From positions 1-46,616 of the IMG/VR virus record IMGVR_UViG_3300025141_014699: a stretch of DNA of 46,616 bases, one strand, 5' to 3'. The DNA is from a virus. The notes beneath the pieces are model-generated. The model had not been told where the DNA came from. It was given only the letters and a program-made list of their open reading frames with translations, and ran no database searches. This document shows, piece after piece, positions 8,805 through 16,853 of this stretch; position 1 is the stretch's first letter, and the number at the start of each line of letters is the position of its first letter. Both the position numbers and the translations under genes were made by a program.

Positions 8805-9721
8805 TGAATATTTTTTTTGAAAATGTCAATCCTAGCTCTAGATCCGGACCAAATTCATTTGGTAAAAAGTTATCCGAAGAGTTTATTAAAAATGGCCACA
8901 ATATTGTCTTAGGCATTCCAGAGTCTGTTCCAGATGTTCAGCTATCTTTTATTATGTCATCGATAAAAGTATCACCTATGGTTCAAAGATTGGATGGAAT
9001 ATACTTTAACAGTGAGCAGGATTTTAATTCACTAAATGAGCCAATAGAATCAACCTACCTAGCAGCAGATTCTGTAATTTTTCAATCTAATTTTAATAGA
9101 GATCTTACTTTTCACTATTTCGGAAAAAAAGATGACCATCAAATTGTTAGTAATGGAACAAATCTAGAGATAATTAATGGGATTCCTGCACTAGATAGTG
9201 ATGTTTTAAATTCATTTAATGAGGTATGGTGCTGTGCATCTTCATGGCGGCCACACAAAAGGCTAAAAGAAAATATAAAATACTTTATGGATACAGCCCC
9301 GCAAGATGCGTGTCTAATAATAGCGGGAAGCAACCCAGACGTAATGGTAGCTGACCCGAGGGTTTTTTATGCAGGTGATCTTGACTGGGTTACATTAATA
9401 AGCTTATACAAAAGAGCTTCTAAGTTTTTACATCTTGCGTGGCTTGATCACTGCCCAAATGTAGTAATAGATGCAAGAGCTGCTGGGTGCCATATAGTGT
9501 GTTCATCTGCCGGAGGAACTAAAGAAATAGCTGGAAAAAACTCTACAATAATATTAGAAGATGAGTGGGATTTCTCTCCTATCAGGCTATACAATCCTCC
9601 TGAAATGGATTTTTCAAAAACAATTGATTGTAAATATGAATCAGAAATTGATATAAAAGAAGTATATAAAAATTATCTATCTATACTAGAGAGAATTAGG
9701 AATAAAAACAATGTCAGTTAA
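8804..9721 (+). CDS. GT4-like (GT-B) glycosyltransferase
   Basis: This short GT-B enzyme has 305 residues. SSWRPHKRLKENIKYF near residue 145 is the usual entry to the nucleotide-sugar domain. HCPNVVIDARAAGC near 217 corresponds to the family EX7E region, here with Asp at both acidic positions (D-x7-D). The N-terminal acceptor domain is compact. It overlaps the next gene by 11 bases. Substrates are unknown. Confidence 0.8.
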   Translation: MNIFFENVNPSSRSGPNSFGKKLSEEFIKNGHNIVLGIPESVPDVQLSFIMSSIKVSPMVQRLDGIYFNSEQDFNSLNEPIESTYLAADSVIFQSNFNRDLTFHYFGKKDDHQIVSNGTNLEIINGIPALDSDVLNSFNEVWCCASSWRPHKRLKENIKYFMDTAPQDACLIIAGSNPDVMVADPRVFYAGDLDWVTLISLYKRASKFLHLAWLDHCPNVVIDARAAGCHIVCSSAGGTKEIAGKNSTIILEDEWDFSPIRLYNPPEMDFSKTIDCKYESEIDIKEVYKNYLSILERIRNKNNVS

Positions 9722-10715
9722 AGTAACCATAGGCGTAATAAGCTATAATAGAAAAAAATATACACATGCACTACTAGAAAGCCTGAAGCTAATAAAAGAT
9801 GAAGATATTCAAGTCGTAGTTGTAGACAATGGATCAACAGAGCCAGGCCTAATAGACATGCTTAAAGAATCTGAAATTATAGATGATCTTTACTTAGGAG
9901 AAAAAAGAGACTGGATAAATGACGAGTATATTGCAAAAAACAAAATGATAGAGCTTACAAAAGGAGACGTCTTATTGTCTATGCAAGATGATAGACAGAT
10001 AATTGGCACGTCAAAGTATATAAAGTTATTTAGCCAAGATCTGTTAAATTCAGGAATACCATTTATGGGTGTTGATGCAGTTAGAATAAAGACGCTTTTA
10101 ACACGTGTCGAATCTAAAAGAGGAATACAGAGTCAAGAAACAGGTTGCAAATACTGGATGAATCTTAATAACCATGTTGGAACAACTGGGCTTTTTATTG
10201 TAGATGTTCTTAAAGAGCTCGGTCCATATCCAACAGATTGGCCAGTTGATAAATCTTACTGGGGAAGATCTGAAGACTTTTTTACAAAACGAATGTGGGA
10301 AAAATATCCTGAAGCTTGTGTATCTATTAGATCTCATATCCCACTTATGGCTGCTGTGTGGAATGATAGCAGAGGAGGAGGAGCGTTTATTAGAGATGAT
10401 ATAAGATATGGCGAATATGAATCCGCAACTGATGAATCTGGGTTATATTATAATATGCTAGATAATAATGATTTTGAAAAACTAATGAATGAAAATAGGC
10501 CACAGTCATTTGTAGATACGTGTAAGCCGCTTGGATGGGATTATGCAAAAGATGAGGATGGCGATCAGAGAAAATATAGCCAGCATATCATAGTAACAGA
10601 AGGGCCGTCTGAGCCCGTAGGCAATAAAATAGCGAGCAAAGATAAAAAAAGTGACAATGATATTACCTCTGCTACGCTAGACGAATCATGGGTTTCAGAT
10701 TGGCTGGATAGCTGA
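9711..10715 (+). CDS. Family 2 glycosyltransferase
   Basis: The N-terminus has a clear GT-A fold: TIGVISYNRKKYT, then VVVDNGSTEPG near residue 36 and MQDDRQI near 91 as the acidic metal site. GRSEDFFTKRMW near 186 looks like the later catalytic region. The last 35 or so residues are charged and low complexity (a KDKKSDND stretch) and are probably a disordered tail. The ATG overlaps the preceding gene by 11 bases, and the stop overlaps the GT9 gene by one base. Confidence 0.8.
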   Translation: MSVKVTIGVISYNRKKYTHALLESLKLIKDEDIQVVVVDNGSTEPGLIDMLKESEIIDDLYLGEKRDWINDEYIAKNKMIELTKGDVLLSMQDDRQIIGTSKYIKLFSQDLLNSGIPFMGVDAVRIKTLLTRVESKRGIQSQETGCKYWMNLNNHVGTTGLFIVDVLKELGPYPTDWPVDKSYWGRSEDFFTKRMWEKYPEACVSIRSHIPLMAAVWNDSRGGGAFIRDDIRYGEYESATDESGLYYNMLDNNDFEKLMNENRPQSFVDTCKPLGWDYAKDEDGDQRKYSQHIIVTEGPSEPVGNKIASKDKKSDNDITSATLDESWVSDWLDS

Positions 10716-11551
10716 TGGGTCTCGGGGGCTATTTAACCTGGACGCCTGTTGCTAGAGAAATTTCTAAGAGGCTAAATGGTATTAAAGTTTTACCATATGA
10801 GGCACACGGAAATATCATGAAAGTGATACATAGCCCTATATTTTATAATAATCCGTACTTTGTTCAAGAAAATGACACGTTGGATTATTTTTTTCCTATG
10901 TGCCTAAATGATCCAAATACAAATTATTGCAAAAAAGATACACCGCAACATGCACTCCAAAGACATGATAAACATATATCAGAACAGATATGTGAGTTTT
11001 ATGGAATAGACCTCCAAGATACATCTTGCGAAATATTTTTAACAGATGAAGATAGGGAATATTCAACAAGTATTTTAAAAGATGTTTCTAAAAAATTTAT
11101 TACAATAGATCCTCATACAAAAGATGAATATACTGTCAATAAGAGATACTCTTTTGAAAAATGGCAAGAAGTAGTTGACTCTTTACACGAAAGAATAGAA
11201 ATAGTCCAGATAGGTGAAAAAACAGATATGGTGCTTAATAAGTGCACAAATTTATCTGGAAAGACATCTTTTCGCCAAGCAGGCGCTATAATAGAAAAAG
11301 CTGCACTTCACATAGGCTCAGAGGGCGGGCTCATGCATCTATCAAAAGCTGTTAATACAAAATCTGTTATTGTCATTACTGGATTCTTGCACCCAGTAAT
11401 GACATGCTATTCCTCTAATTCCAACCTATGGATAGGAAGTCCGCACGGCCCATGCGGAATGAAGATACTTTGTGAAAAATGTCAAGAAGAGATAAGTGAT
11501 CACGATCCCCAGCTGATAGTTAAATCTGTCCTCTCGGCGCTAGGAGAATAA
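10715..11551 (+). CDS. GT9 heptosyltransferase-like enzyme
   Basis: The N-terminal GLGGYLTWTPVAREI resembles the Gly-rich loop of ADP-heptose transferases. ITIDPHTKDEYTVNKRYSFE near residue 130 and LHIGSEGGLMHLSKAVN near 198 match the GT9 donor-binding region. Four cysteines (C231, C247, C253, C256) sit after the ITGFLHP strand, recalling the metal finger of autotransporter O-heptosyltransferases such as TibC, although the spacing differs. The first beta strand normally preceding the Gly loop is absent, because an in-frame stop lies just upstream. The gene directly precedes hldD and the HldE-type genes, so ADP-heptose is the likely donor. The acceptor could be LPS or protein; that choice is inference. 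Confidence 0.75.
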   Translation: MGLGGYLTWTPVAREISKRLNGIKVLPYEAHGNIMKVIHSPIFYNNPYFVQENDTLDYFFPMCLNDPNTNYCKKDTPQHALQRHDKHISEQICEFYGIDLQDTSCEIFLTDEDREYSTSILKDVSKKFITIDPHTKDEYTVNKRYSFEKWQEVVDSLHERIEIVQIGEKTDMVLNKCTNLSGKTSFRQAGAIIEKAALHIGSEGGLMHLSKAVNTKSVIVITGFLHPVMTCYSSNSNLWIGSPHGPCGMKILCEKCQEEISDHDPQLIVKSVLSALGE

Positions 11552-11552
11552 A

Positions 11553-12494
11553 ATGATTGTTGTAACAGGCGCATGTGGATTTATTGGATCAAGAATAGTT
11601 GAAGGTCTTTTTAACAGAGGCTGTACAGACAAAGTTGTCCTAGTAGATAAGATCACTGATAGGAATGTTAGGAAAATTTCAAAATTTCCAATATATGATT
11701 TCTTATCACCATCTCAATTTTTACATAGAGCAAGAGACATAACAAAAGAATCTACCTGTGTATTCCACCAGGGTGCAATTACAGATACAACTCATCCTGA
11801 TGTTTCCGAAATTATGAATATGAATCATGTATATACAAAAGCTCTTATTTCAAATTGTGTAGTAGGCAAAACAAGACTAGTATATGCATCCTCAGCAGCC
11901 GTATACGGAAATGGTAAAAATGGCTTTAAAGAAGAGGTTGCATGTGAAGCACCTCTTAATGTCTACGGATTTTCTAAAGTGCTAATTGATAACTGGGCTA
12001 GACAAGGAAATCTATTTGATAATTATGATATTTTTGGTCTAAGGTATTTTAACGTCTATGGTATGGGTGAAGATCATAAAGAAAACATGTGTTCACCTGT
12101 TTTAAAGTTTTTTAATCAGGCAAAGACGTCAAACGAAATAAATGTTTTTAAGGGCTCTAGATCGTTTTATAGGGACTTTGTTGCGGTTGAGGACATTGTA
12201 AACACAAACCTTCAGTGTGCATTCGATGATGTCACAGCAGGTATTTATAACGTTGGATCCGGTAAAAAAATATCATTTTTAAAAGTTGCAAATATTGTTA
12301 AAGATTTCTTTGACGAAGTCCTCGACAATGATGTAAAAATTAATAGTATTCCATTTCCAGATAATTTATGTAACCGTTATCAGAAAAATACCCATGCAAA
12401 TTTAATTAACCTGAGAAAGGCTGGCTATAAAGAAAAAATGATAGACCCAGAAATAGGCATTAAAAAATATCTTCTTGATTTGAGCCAGGTATAA
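11553..12494 (+). CDS. hldD: ADP-L-glycero-D-manno-heptose 6-epimerase
   Basis: This extended short-chain dehydrogenase/reductase of 313 residues resembles E. coli HldD (RfaD) along its whole length, as I recall that sequence. It has the NAD(P) loop TGACGFIGS (5-13), catalytic-type S113/S114, Y138 and K142 (YGFSK), and a second Lys at 176 in DHKENM. The C-terminal SIPFPDNLCNRYQ and NLRKAGY are HldD hallmarks. It interconverts ADP-D,D- and ADP-L,D-heptose in the cytoplasm, the last step of LPS-core heptose precursor synthesis. It is followed after one base by the heptose adenylyltransferase and forms a heptose cassette with it. Confidence 0.92.
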   Translation: MIVVTGACGFIGSRIVEGLFNRGCTDKVVLVDKITDRNVRKISKFPIYDFLSPSQFLHRARDITKESTCVFHQGAITDTTHPDVSEIMNMNHVYTKALISNCVVGKTRLVYASSAAVYGNGKNGFKEEVACEAPLNVYGFSKVLIDNWARQGNLFDNYDIFGLRYFNVYGMGEDHKENMCSPVLKFFNQAKTSNEINVFKGSRSFYRDFVAVEDIVNTNLQCAFDDVTAGIYNVGSGKKISFLKVANIVKDFFDEVLDNDVKINSIPFPDNLCNRYQKNTHANLINLRKAGYKEKMIDPEIGIKKYLLDLSQV

Positions 12495-12495
12495 A

Positions 12496-12885
12496 ATGAA
12501 AACAATCTTTACAAACGGATGTTTTGATATTTTACATCGTGGGCATGTTGAATTGTTAAAATTTTGTAGCACTCATGGAAAAGTTGTGGTAGGATTAAAT
12601 TCTGATAAAAGTATAAAATCTATAAAAGGTAAATCAAGACCACTAAACAATCAAGCTGATAGAGAGCTCCTTCTAAGATCAATAAAATATGTTGACGACG
12701 TTGTAATTTTTAATGAAGATACTCCAATTACTCTTATAAAAACAATAAAACCTGATATAATTGTTAAGGGCGGAGATTATTCAATAGATGATGTTATTGG
12801 AAACGACATCTGCGAAGTAATAATTTTTAACTATATAGATGGGTATTCAACAACAAAAATCATTCAGAATATTGGTGATAGGTGA
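12496..12885 (+). CDS. hldE2: Heptose-1-phosphate adenylyltransferase (HldE C-terminal type)
   Basis: This 129-residue nucleotidyltransferase has the TNGCFDILHRGH motif (His14, His17), VVGLNSDKSIKSIKG, RPLNNQADRELLLRSI, VKGGDY and the ending GYSTTKII. This is the standard set for the RfaE domain II family, which makes ADP-heptose from heptose 1-phosphate and ATP. In E. coli the domain is fused behind a sugar kinase. Here it is a separate gene placed before the kinase, and the two overlap by up to 47 bases. Confidence 0.9.
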   Translation: MKTIFTNGCFDILHRGHVELLKFCSTHGKVVVGLNSDKSIKSIKGKSRPLNNQADRELLLRSIKYVDDVVIFNEDTPITLIKTIKPDIIVKGGDYSIDDVIGNDICEVIIFNYIDGYSTTKIIQNIGDR

Positions 12886-13615
12886 TGCCTGCCTAGATGA
12901 GTATCACTTTGGATCATGTGATAGGCTCAGCCCAGAAGCACCTGTCCCAGTTTTTAAGCGTGAAAAATATGAATCAAAACAGGGAATGTGTCTTAACGTA
13001 GCAGCAAATTTAAAATCACTTGGAAACACAGTGAGAGTTGATAGAAATAAAGAAATAATAAAAAAAATAAGGCTGGTTGATAAAAAATCAAATCATCACG
13101 TTTTAAGAATAGATGAGGATCCTGACATCACGCCTGCTGACATAAGAAAATACAATAGAGAATCTATGAGAGAATTTGATGCACTCGTAATATCAGACTA
13201 TAATAAGGGATATATTAGAAATGGCGATATTTTAGATATTATAGAGCCCGCTAGGTATGCTGGAATTCCTATATTTGTGGATTCCAAAAAGAAAGATCTT
13301 GGAAATTTTGAGCAATGTATTATTAAGATTAATGAAAAAGAAAAATCTGAGGTTATTAATCTTCCCAAGAGATGCGAATTAGTAATTACTTTAGGAAAAA
13401 ATGGTGCTCTATGGAATAATAAAATATTTCCATCTAGACAGGTCAATGTTCATGATGTTTGCGGTGCTGGCGACGTTTTTTTAGCCGGCCTTGTTTATGA
13501 GTATCTTTTAACCCGAGGCAACATGGAGCTGTCTATAGCCTTTGCAAATAAATGTGCATCTGTTTCTGTCACAGAGTTTGGAACATATATAATTAAAAAG
13601 AGTGATGTATTATGA
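12839..13615 (+). CDS. hldE1: Heptose-7-phosphate kinase (HldE N-terminal type), compact
   Basis: This PfkB-family kinase has the RfaE domain I signature: VIGDACLDEYHFGSCDRLSPEAPVPV at the N-terminus, NVAANLKSLG, VISDYNKG and VCGAGDVF with the catalytic Asp near 212. At 258 residues it is about 60 shorter than usual. The missing part follows SLGNTVRV, where the family has its GIDD segment. It phosphorylates D-glycero-D-manno-heptose 7-phosphate at O-1. The ATG at 12839 lies inside the adenylyltransferase gene; TTG at 12872 or GTG at 12875 would shorten the overlap but trim the first strand. Confidence 0.88.
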   Translation: MGIQQQKSFRILVIGDACLDEYHFGSCDRLSPEAPVPVFKREKYESKQGMCLNVAANLKSLGNTVRVDRNKEIIKKIRLVDKKSNHHVLRIDEDPDITPADIRKYNRESMREFDALVISDYNKGYIRNGDILDIIEPARYAGIPIFVDSKKKDLGNFEQCIIKINEKEKSEVINLPKRCELVITLGKNGALWNNKIFPSRQVNVHDVCGAGDVFLAGLVYEYLLTRGNMELSIAFANKCASVSVTEFGTYIIKKSDVL

Positions 13616-13935
13616 CCTATGTTTTTGACATAGACGGAACAATTTGCTCAATGACTGGGGGCAACTATGGTTTCGCCATACCCTTTCTCAAGAGAATAGA
13701 GAAAATTAACTCTCTTTACGAAGATGGTAATATTATTATTTTCTATACCGCGAGGGGCATGGGAAGAAGCAATAATGATAGAGACGTAGCATGTGGCCAA
13801 TTTTACAATATGACCAAGAAACAATTAGGATCTTGGGGTGTAAAATATCATAAGCTCTTTCTAGGCAAGCCAGCAGGAGACCTGTATATCGATGACAAAG
13901 GAACTATTGACACAGAATTTTTCTCTGATTCCTGA
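13612..13935 (+). CDS. Small HAD-family phosphatase
   Basis: This HAD hydrolase of 107 residues has motif I FDIDGT (Asp6, Asp8), motif II YTARG (Thr46), Lys86 in GKPAGD and motif III IDDKG (Asp94, Asp95). It is much smaller than GmhB (about 190 residues) and has no cap domain. Its place directly after the heptose kinase makes it a candidate for removing the 7-phosphate of heptose bisphosphate, the GmhB step otherwise missing here. That role is inference; related small HADs occur in many capsule clusters with untested substrates. Its start overlaps the kinase stop by four bases (ATGA). Confidence 0.75.
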   Translation: MTYVFDIDGTICSMTGGNYGFAIPFLKRIEKINSLYEDGNIIIFYTARGMGRSNNDRDVACGQFYNMTKKQLGSWGVKYHKLFLGKPAGDLYIDDKGTIDTEFFSDS

Positions 13936-14293
13936 TAAAGTGTCTATTGACATGAAACATGTCGAAAAAGGCTGGGGTTGGGAAAGATGGATAGTTAACT
14001 GCGAAGAGTATTGCGGAAAGCTTCTTTTTTTTGAGAAAGATAAAAAATGCTCATGGCACTATCACAAAATAAAAGATGAAGTATTTTATCTGCAGTCCGG
14101 GTTAATGATTGTTAAGTTTTCTGAAGATGACGATATCAACTCTGCCCAGAAGATAGTGCTAAGACCCGGACAAAATTTTCACGTATACAGAGGATTGAGG
14201 CATCAAATGCTAGCTTTGAAAGACTCAGAGCTCTTTGAATTTTCTACCCAACATTTTGATTCAGATAGTCACAGAATTATTAAAGGAGATTAA
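13892..14293 (+). CDS. Single-domain cupin, sugar-isomerase-like
   Basis: This single cupin barrel has a metal site H56-x-H58-x4-E63 and a later H104 in GLRHQM. KGWGWERWIVN and WHYHKIKDEVFYLQSG are typical of mannose-6-phosphate-isomerase-like small cupins. The substrate is unknown; it may isomerise or bind a sugar phosphate for the heptose genes or the carbamoyltransferase around it. The ATG at 13892 overlaps the HAD gene by 44 bases. The ATG at 13951 (MKHVEKGWGWE) removes the overlap and may be the true start. The stop is two bases before the next ATG. Confidence 0.78.
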   Translation: MTKELLTQNFSLIPDKVSIDMKHVEKGWGWERWIVNCEEYCGKLLFFEKDKKCSWHYHKIKDEVFYLQSGLMIVKFSEDDDINSAQKIVLRPGQNFHVYRGLRHQMLALKDSELFEFSTQHFDSDSHRIIKGD

Positions 14294-14295
14294 TA

Positions 14296-15924
14296 ATGAA
14301 AATAGCAGGCGTATGGTCAGGGCATGACTGCTCTTATTGTGTATTAGACAATGGTAAGCCAGTCGTACATGACGAATATGAAAGATTTTTAAGAAAGAAA
14401 GAGCCAAAGGGTGATTCTGTTAGATTTCTTTTAGACAATTATAAAGACGCTCAGGAAGTTTCTTATGTTGTAAGCTGCTTGCCTCAAAGCAAAATAACAC
14501 AGCATGAAGACTCATTTAATGAGATAAAAAGTGTAGTTGAAAAAAATGAAGGCAATATGTTCATGGTAGGACACCACCAGGCACACGCTGCCAATGCATT
14601 TTTTTCAAGTAACCTTGACCAGTCTCTAATTATCACTCTGGACGGCGGCGGAGTCGAGCAAGAAAATAAGGTAACTGCTGCAACAATCTGGGCTGGAAAA
14701 GATAACAAGATAGGCCCAGTTCATGTTTTTGATTTTCATGATTTTAACATAGGTGGCGTCTGGACACGAGTGACTAGGTACGTTTTCAATCTACAGTCTG
14801 GATACCCAAGAGGTCATCAGGCAGGAACCGTGATGGCACTTGCTGCATTCGGCGATCCTACAAAGTTTCACGATGACTTCTTTAAAATGATGACAGTAGA
14901 CAATCAATACGCATATCACAAACCTCCAGGTCAAAAGGATGGAGAGAATATTGGAGAAGATCCACCACACCCGTATCTGGACAAGTATAGAAAGCTTGCA
15001 GATGAAAGTGAGCAAAATAAATTTGACCTTGCAGCTGGATTGCAAAGTGCAACTGAAATGAGATTCAAAGGATTATTAGAAGATATTTTACGACAAATTC
15101 CTGACATTAAAAATCTTTGTCTAGCAGGCGGTGTAGCTTTAAACTCTGTTATGACAGGAAAAATAAAAAACTGGTTCCCACAGATAGAGAATATATACAT
15201 ACCCCCAGCAACCCATGACGGCGGCCTCACAATAGGCGCCGCACAATATGTCTGGCATCAAGTTTTAGATAATCCAAGGATAAAGTGGGAAGATAACTTT
15301 ACACCCTATTTAGGTAGAACTTACTCAATTGAAGAAGTCAAAGAAGCCTTGGGCAAAAGAAGTGATGAAATATCACTAAATGAAAATGCATCTGATATAG
15401 ACATAATAAACTGTCTAAAAAATCAAGAAATAATATCTGTATTTGGCGGCGGCTCTGAGTCGGGCAAAAGGGCACTCGGAAATAGAAGCATACTGGCTGA
15501 CCCTAGAAGTGAAGTCATGAAAGATATTATAAATGAAAAGGTTAAGCATAGGCAGAAGTTTAGACCATTCGCACCTTCTATATTAAGAGAAGAAGTTTCA
15601 AATTGGTTCACTGAAGATCAAGAAAGTCCATATATGTCATTTGTTCTTCAGTTTACAGATGAAGCAAAGAAAAAAGTACCTGCTGTTGTTCATCATGACG
15701 GATCAGCACGCTTACAGACTGTAACTGAAAATGATAATCCGTGGTACTATAGCTTTCTTCAAGAATGGAATATAGAGTCTGGTGTTCCTATAATATTGAA
15801 TACCAGCTTTAACGATAGAGAGCCTATTTGTGAAACTCCAGATCACGCTCTAGACTGTTTTTTAAGGACTAATATAGACAAGCTCTATTTTTATGATTAT
15901 GGAATAATAGTGAGTAAAAAATGA
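14296..15924 (+). CDS. Sugar O-carbamoyltransferase (NodU/CmcH family)
   Basis: This 542-residue protein of normal family length opens with AGVWSGHDCSYCVLDNGK. It has the catalytic metal motif GHHQAHAANAFF (His93, His94, His97), DGGGVE near 116, ESGKRALGNRSILADPR near 388, FRPFAPSIL and PIILNTSFN in the C-terminal part. Family members move a carbamoyl group from carbamoyl phosphate, through carbamoyl-AMP, onto a sugar hydroxyl. An AAGGAG-type ribosome site lies before the ATG. It presumably caps one of the island's sugars. The family assignment is firm; the acceptor is unknown. Confidence 0.93.
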   Translation: MKIAGVWSGHDCSYCVLDNGKPVVHDEYERFLRKKEPKGDSVRFLLDNYKDAQEVSYVVSCLPQSKITQHEDSFNEIKSVVEKNEGNMFMVGHHQAHAANAFFSSNLDQSLIITLDGGGVEQENKVTAATIWAGKDNKIGPVHVFDFHDFNIGGVWTRVTRYVFNLQSGYPRGHQAGTVMALAAFGDPTKFHDDFFKMMTVDNQYAYHKPPGQKDGENIGEDPPHPYLDKYRKLADESEQNKFDLAAGLQSATEMRFKGLLEDILRQIPDIKNLCLAGGVALNSVMTGKIKNWFPQIENIYIPPATHDGGLTIGAAQYVWHQVLDNPRIKWEDNFTPYLGRTYSIEEVKEALGKRSDEISLNENASDIDIINCLKNQEIISVFGGGSESGKRALGNRSILADPRSEVMKDIINEKVKHRQKFRPFAPSILREEVSNWFTEDQESPYMSFVLQFTDEAKKKVPAVVHHDGSARLQTVTENDNPWYYSFLQEWNIESGVPIILNTSFNDREPICETPDHALDCFLRTNIDKLYFYDYGIIVSKK

Positions 15925-16853
15925 AGATATCTTTTAATAGACCAAAAGCATCCACGGCATACGGAGGCGGCGCTCATTTTGTAACAAATTTTTCTAACTA
16001 TCTTGAAAAAGTAGGCCACAGCGTATGTCACAAGCTAGAGCCGGGCATAGATCTAATCTTTATGATAGATCCCAGACCAAACGAAGCCGGATACTCTATT
16101 CAGGAAATTTTTAACTATAAGCATCAATTTCCAAAAACAAAAATGCTTCATAGAGTCAATGAGTGTGATAAAAGAAAAAATACAAACTTTATGGATCAGA
16201 CCGTAATGCTATCCAATCAGCTAGCAGATCACACAATTTTTATAAGCAAGTGGCTAAGTGATTATTTTATACAAAAAGGTTTCAATAAGTCGTATGCCAC
16301 AATAGTGAACGGATGTGATACAAGCCACTTCTACCCAGCAGACAGGCTATTCAATCCTACAAGACCAAAAATAGTTACGCATCACTGGTCAGATAACTGG
16401 ATGAAAGGATTCGATATCTATACTAAAATAGATGAATATCTTCAAGAGAATGATAGATTTGATTTCACATATATAGGGAGATATTTTCAAGGCTACTCTC
16501 CGAAAAAGACTAATATTATACCACCTCTGTATGGTCATGATTTAGGTAACGAGCTTAGAAATCATGACATCTATGTCACAGCATCTAGATGGGAACCGTG
16601 CGGAATGCATCATATAGAAGGAGCATCATGTGGATTACCAGTTTTATATCATGCTGATGGCGGCGGAATAAACGAAACTTGCGTAAACCACGGATATCAA
16701 TTTAGATCTTTTGCAGAGTTTTTAAAATATCTTGATCTAACCACTTCTAATCTCGATGGCTTAAAAGATAAAATAAATTATGAACAGCTAAGCTCAAAAA
16801 TATGTTCTGATAACTATTATAAAGAAATAGTTGGAATGTTCAGTGAAAAATGA
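15921..16853 (+). CDS. GT4 glycosyltransferase
   Basis: This 310-residue GT-B enzyme has a Gly-rich N-terminus (YGGGAHFVTNF), the interdomain VNGCDTSHFYP near residue 128, THHWSDNWMKGFD as donor-domain entry, and a perfect EX7E motif (EPCGMHHIE, near 225-233) followed by ASCGLPV. It overlaps the carbamoyltransferase by four bases (ATGA). Retaining chemistry is expected for the family; the sugars are unknown. Confidence 0.85.
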   Translation: MKISFNRPKASTAYGGGAHFVTNFSNYLEKVGHSVCHKLEPGIDLIFMIDPRPNEAGYSIQEIFNYKHQFPKTKMLHRVNECDKRKNTNFMDQTVMLSNQLADHTIFISKWLSDYFIQKGFNKSYATIVNGCDTSHFYPADRLFNPTRPKIVTHHWSDNWMKGFDIYTKIDEYLQENDRFDFTYIGRYFQGYSPKKTNIIPPLYGHDLGNELRNHDIYVTASRWEPCGMHHIEGASCGLPVLYHADGGGINETCVNHGYQFRSFAEFLKYLDLTTSNLDGLKDKINYEQLSSKICSDNYYKEIVGMFSEK

